Shown here piece by piece: positions 63,211 to 64,000 of a stretch of DNA of 64,000 nt. Each line of letters starts with the position of its first letter. Positions within the stretch are counted from its first letter, which is position 1. Source of the stretch: Pseudomonadota bacterium. GTDB lineage: Bacteria; Pseudomonadota; Gammaproteobacteria; Burkholderiales; Rhodocyclaceae. Both the position numbers and the translations under genes were made by a program. The stretch is from positions 1 through 64,000 of the forward strand of contig JAPLQT010000067.1 of assembly GCA_026399515.1 (NCBI GenBank). Reading direction: 5' to 3'. Under the pieces are notes generated by a model, which was not told the origin of the DNA, ran no database searches, and saw only the letters and a program-made list of their open reading frames with translations.

Positions 63211-63863
63211 GCAATTCAGTGCCGAAGACGCACGATGCTCTTTTCGAAGATGCCTGTTCGCAACCGATAGCCGCACTTGCCCGGATGGGCAGCCTCTGCG
63301 AGTTCGAGAGAAAATCGCTGGTCATAAAGGAAGGTGACCGCGGGCAAACCCTGTTCGTCCTCCTCTCGGGACGGGTCCGCATCTATTCCCAGGATATGGA
63401 CGGGCGCCGCTTCCTGATCGGCGTTTACGGGCCGGGCACGCTTTTCGGCGAGGGTTCCATGGACGGCGGGCCGCGCACCGCATCCGTAGCGGCCATGACG
63501 GACCTGGTCTGCTCGGCAGTGCCTTATGCCGCCGTGAAGGCCGGAATGGCGAACGACCCGGCGTTTGCGATGACTTTGCTGATGGAATTGGTGGTGCGCA
63601 GCCGGGCGACCGCCAAAAGAATGAAAAGCCTGGCGCTCGAGTCGGTCTATCAGCGCTTGCGCACACTGGTGGACAGCGAGTCGACGGAAAAGAATGGTGC
63701 GAGAGTCCTTGGCCCGAATTGGTCACAACAGGAAATCGCCGACCGGCTCGGGGCTTCGCGGGACATGGTGACCAGGATCTTCCGGGAACTGTCCCGAGGC
63801 GGCTACATTGAGATCGGCAGGGGCACCACGAAGATTCTTCGAAGTCTGCCCAAGGTTTGGTAG
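63207..63863 (+). CDS. Crp/Fnr family transcriptional regulator
   Basis: 218 residues. Cyclic-nucleotide-binding-like barrel (IKEGDRGQTLFVLLSGRVRIY, LFGEGSMDGGPRTASVAAM) and a C-terminal winged helix (WSQQEIADRLGASRDMVTRIFRELSRGGYI). It lacks the N-terminal Cys cluster of Fnr, so it is not an Fe-S oxygen sensor; its ligand is unknown. It overlaps the kinase gene by 4 bp and is the last gene of the plus-strand operon, so it may control the cytochrome genes at 51403-61755. Confidence 0.9.
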   Translation: MSNSVPKTHDALFEDACSQPIAALARMGSLCEFERKSLVIKEGDRGQTLFVLLSGRVRIYSQDMDGRRFLIGVYGPGTLFGEGSMDGGPRTASVAAMTDLVCSAVPYAAVKAGMANDPAFAMTLLMELVVRSRATAKRMKSLALESVYQRLRTLVDSESTEKNGARVLGPNWSQQEIADRLGASRDMVTRIFRELSRGGYIEIGRGTTKILRSLPKVW

Positions 63864-63952
63864 CCAGGGCGTTACCAAACCCCACAGCCGCAACCGAAGT
63901 GCAGAAAATTCCCCTGTTTTTGGTGGTGGTATCCGGGTATCGTCGCTCTCAT

Positions 63953-64000
63953 CCGTAGCTGCGCCAAGCGCTACGGTGCAACCCCGGTCAATGCCGGTGA
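63953..64000 (+). ncRNA. Possible GEMM-like (c-di-GMP) riboswitch, truncated by window end
   Basis: Two hairpins: CCGTAGC/GCTACGG (63953-63959 and 63970-63976), then TGCAACC and CCGG-TCAATG-CCGG (63984-63997), followed by TGA at the edge. The order stem, GCAACC, short hairpin, then (expected) GACGCAAAGC is that of GEMM-I aptamers, which often precede cytochrome or surface genes. The decisive CGCAAAGC block lies outside the window. Confidence 0.35.

Noticed and set aside
1-64000. CRISPR arrays, insertion sequences with transposase, prophage genes, rRNA
   Set aside because: No regularly spaced direct repeats, transposase, integrase or rRNA segments were seen on reading the window.

Overview
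The window looks like a chromosomal segment from a GC-rich (by eye about 60%) betaproteobacterium. The gene families and gene order (tpiA-secG, tRNA-Leu, nuoA-N, an AddB/RecB-like pair, PsrA-like TetR with beta-oxidation genes) fit Rhodocyclales/Sterolibacteriaceae-type anaerobes, some of which respire nitrate or Fe(III). This placement is an inference from gene content; no rRNA is present.

Layout. 1-4600: 3' part of an AddB-like nuclease and a complete AddA-like helicase-nuclease. 4647-14109: fatty-acid activation and beta-oxidation (fadD, fadE, fadB-type fusion, fadA), with an orphan TRAP binding protein, an OB-fold periplasmic protein and a TetR regulator preceded by a clear palindrome. 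14298-15459: tpiA and secG. 15580-20462: an FNR-box-driven operon of a UbiE/MenG-like methyltransferase, an unknown protein and frdABCD, lying between secG and tRNA-Leu(GAG). 20797-35194: the 14-gene complex I operon, with nuoH broken by an apparent internal deletion. 35232-39312: Nudix hydrolase, NYN protein and a two-component system whose receiver gene is frameshifted. 39441-39714: a MITE-like element. 39791-42060: an octaheme cytochrome-HEAT-TPR gene with a 5-bp tandem duplication that shifts its frame. 42105-46524 (minus strand): TlpA thioredoxin, DUF4266 lipoprotein, DUF3570 barrel, ApbE, and an RTX-type protein. 46712-51169: DsbD, then a DUF6502/DUF5666 pair. 51403-57981 (minus) and 58147-63863 (plus): two divergent operons that together encode a plausible trans-envelope electron conduit: tetraheme cytochrome, NHL lipoprotein, outer-membrane barrel, second NHL protein and 11/12-heme cytochrome on one side; membrane b-type protein, 18-heme repeat cytochrome, FAD/Fe-S oxidoreductase, histidine kinase and Crp/Fnr regulator on the other. 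The window ends in a structured RNA-like stretch.

How it works together. Beta-oxidation and complex I feed electrons to the quinone pool. Under anoxia, FNR would switch on the frd operon, perhaps with a dedicated quinone methyltransferase. The multiheme/porin locus could move electrons across the envelope to an external or insoluble acceptor. The ApbE/DUF3570/DUF4266/TlpA cluster looks like a second, flavin-based envelope redox system: the DUF3570 barrel carries a flavinylation-type motif (D-G-I-S-G-A-S), and a palindrome TGGGA-N5-TCCCA sits on the tlpA/dsbD divergent promoters and again on the DUF6502 promoter.

Three frame disruptions (nuoH, receiver gene, octaheme gene) may be real lesions or assembly errors; reads are needed to decide.
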